64,000 bases of DNA from Megaustenia siamemsis. Its lineage: Eukaryota > Mollusca > Gastropoda > Stylommatophora > Ariophantidae. Shown in pieces: positions 62,976-64,000 of this stretch. Position 1 is the first letter of the stretch. Each line of letters begins with the position of its first letter. The stretch covers positions 14,801,126 through 14,865,125 of the forward strand of contig JAVIAB010000024.1 of NCBI GenBank assembly GCA_032433765.1, written 5' to 3'. The notes under the pieces were generated by a model. The model saw only the letters and a list, made by a program, of their open reading frames with translations. It was not told where the DNA came from and did no database searches. Both the position numbers and the translations under genes were made by a program.

Positions 62976-63298
62976 GGGTGACTGGTTGGTCTCGAGGCAA
63001 GACGCTGGCCTGGAAACAGAGGGGTTGTGGGTCATCACGGCTACACCGGTGGTGATTTTTATTTATGATTTCTCTCTGCGGCAACAACCCCTGGTCTCAG
63101 CAACTATACTGAAACGTCAATTACTCAACGACGGAAATAAATATGAGTATCTCCGAAGACGGAGTTATCTGCCTGTGCGGCGAGGGACCCCTGTGCACAC
63201 GGCTGCCAGGGAAAAATGGATTAACACGCAAAATTCAGTTCCTAGTCTCGCGGGACTTCGTCAGAGGTAAAAGCTGGCGAACGGAAAAAAAAAAATTA
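62976..63298 (+). mobile_element. SINE-2, full length
   Basis: TGGTTGGTCTCGAGGCAAG head, CTCCGAAGACGGAGTTATC core, A-run tail at 63284-63294. Confidence 0.85.
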
Positions 63299-63341
63299 AT
63301 AAATATGGAGGGGAGAGGGAGAGGTATAGATGGTCTCTAGG

Positions 63342-63400
63342 TATTGTATGGCCCTTTTCGTATTCTCATACGGTCTAGTAGAGGTTATTGTGTATTTTTC
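63342..63400 (-). mobile_element. LINE-G 3' extremity
   Basis: TATGGCCCTTTTCGT and AGAGGTTATTGTGTA match the end of LINE-G at 40650-40705 in reverse. Confidence 0.6.
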
Positions 63401-63419
63401 GGTGACCTTGAGATAAGGT

Positions 63420-63753
63420 CAAGGTAAAGTACGAGGCTTGAATCGGCGTCCTAGCACGCGAGTTTTCACCAATATGTGCTCGGCCGCCTATCCAGACGTG
63501 TTGGGAAACTTCTGGACAGTGTCGATTCAAGCATCGAAACTCAAGATGCAAGGCAACACTCCTCACTTTCCCAGAGTACTACCCTGGTACCTATTTCTGC
63601 CAGCGGCTGGGTCGACCGCAGGGGCATTTTTGTTTTGTTTTTATCTAACGAGTACAACTAACACTGCTTCCAGTGTGAATCTAATCTAACACAGGCTGTC
63701 CGAACGTCAGTAACTCAGTCGGGTGGTTTTCCGAACTAGGCTACCGAGGTCCC
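63420..63753 (-). mobile_element. SINE-3, full length
   Basis: Tail AGGCTTGAATCGGCG at left, GGTCGACCGCAGGGGC in the body, head CTAGGCTACCGAGGTCC at right. Confidence 0.82.
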
Positions 63754-63804
63754 CAAAGTTCTCGAGGTAAGACCCTTTGGGCCCTGGTTCGATTCTCACT
63801 ACAG

Positions 63805-64000
63805 ACAGTAGACATTTTTTTTAAATTGGCACAATAATAACATAGGATGGAAGATGCACCACAAAAACATAAAGCAGTATAGCTCAGGCCAAAATAGCAT
63901 TTCAGAAAATAAAAAAAACGTCTTATGCAACAAATCTATATCAGTAGAAGTGAGATAGAGAGTTCATTTGTTCTATATAGAGCCAATTCGGACCTTTGGA
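63805..64000 (+). mobile_element. LINE-F fragment running off the window
   Basis: GATGGAAGATGCACCAC and GCAACAAATCTATATCAGTA match the LINE-F copy at 32440-32600 in reverse; broken frame. Confidence 0.65.

Overview
This is a eukaryotic, intron-rich and very repeat-dense window. Spliceosomal sites, tRNA-headed SINEs, many 5'-truncated LINE 3' ends and kilobase-scale microsatellites rule out a prokaryote. The mix of repeats suggests a lophotrochozoan, most likely a gastropod mollusc, but that is inference from general style and was not tested against any database.

The main result is one very large minus-strand gene running through nearly the whole window. I can place eight exons in transcript order: E1 58191-57967, E2 54229-53989, E3 47702-41571, E4 39118-39014, E5 21428-9990, E6 6945-6899, E7 3630-3500, E8 2008-1879. 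All have AG/GT borders and the reading phase is compatible at all seven junctions. Two are mega-exons: E3 is 6.1 kb and E5 is 11.4 kb. The exons add up to about 6,150 codons, and the gene is open at both ends of the window (no start, no final stop). The encoded protein is mostly hydrophilic, Ser/Asn/Asp/Lys rich and built of nine different in-frame tandem repeats with units of 9 to 20 residues. Only the small flanking exons have ordinary, globular-looking composition. I do not recognise the protein. Five single-base frameshifts interrupt E3 and E5. All are minus-one shifts, three inside repeat copies and two at A-runs, so they look like assembly errors or a recently damaged allele.

Introns and flanks by region. 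0-1.9 kb: SINE-1 copies and a LINE-G 3' end. 2.5-5.3 kb: a cluster of minisatellites and GATA repeats between E8 and E6. 5.4-9.9 kb: LINE tails, a 39-bp array and nested LINE-C copies. 21.4-31.3 kb: SINEs, an inverted duplication, a 40-bp array and a CTTT tract. 32-41 kb: LINE 3' ends, a 0.7-kb GATA array, two piggyBac-like TTAA elements and a foldback. 47.9-49.6 kb: a 1.7-kb AAGGT array. 50-57 kb: a 62-bp array, LINE-C, LINE-B, SINE-1, nested LINE-A/D, a 26-bp array and a CTA array. 57.2-62.3 kb: a 30-bp array on E1's donor side and a 3.9-kb AGT array on its acceptor side. 62.3-64 kb: a possible plus-strand exon, then SINE-2, SINE-3 and a LINE-F piece.

Family names (SINE-1/2/3, LINE-A to LINE-G, element X, element Y) are local labels made here.
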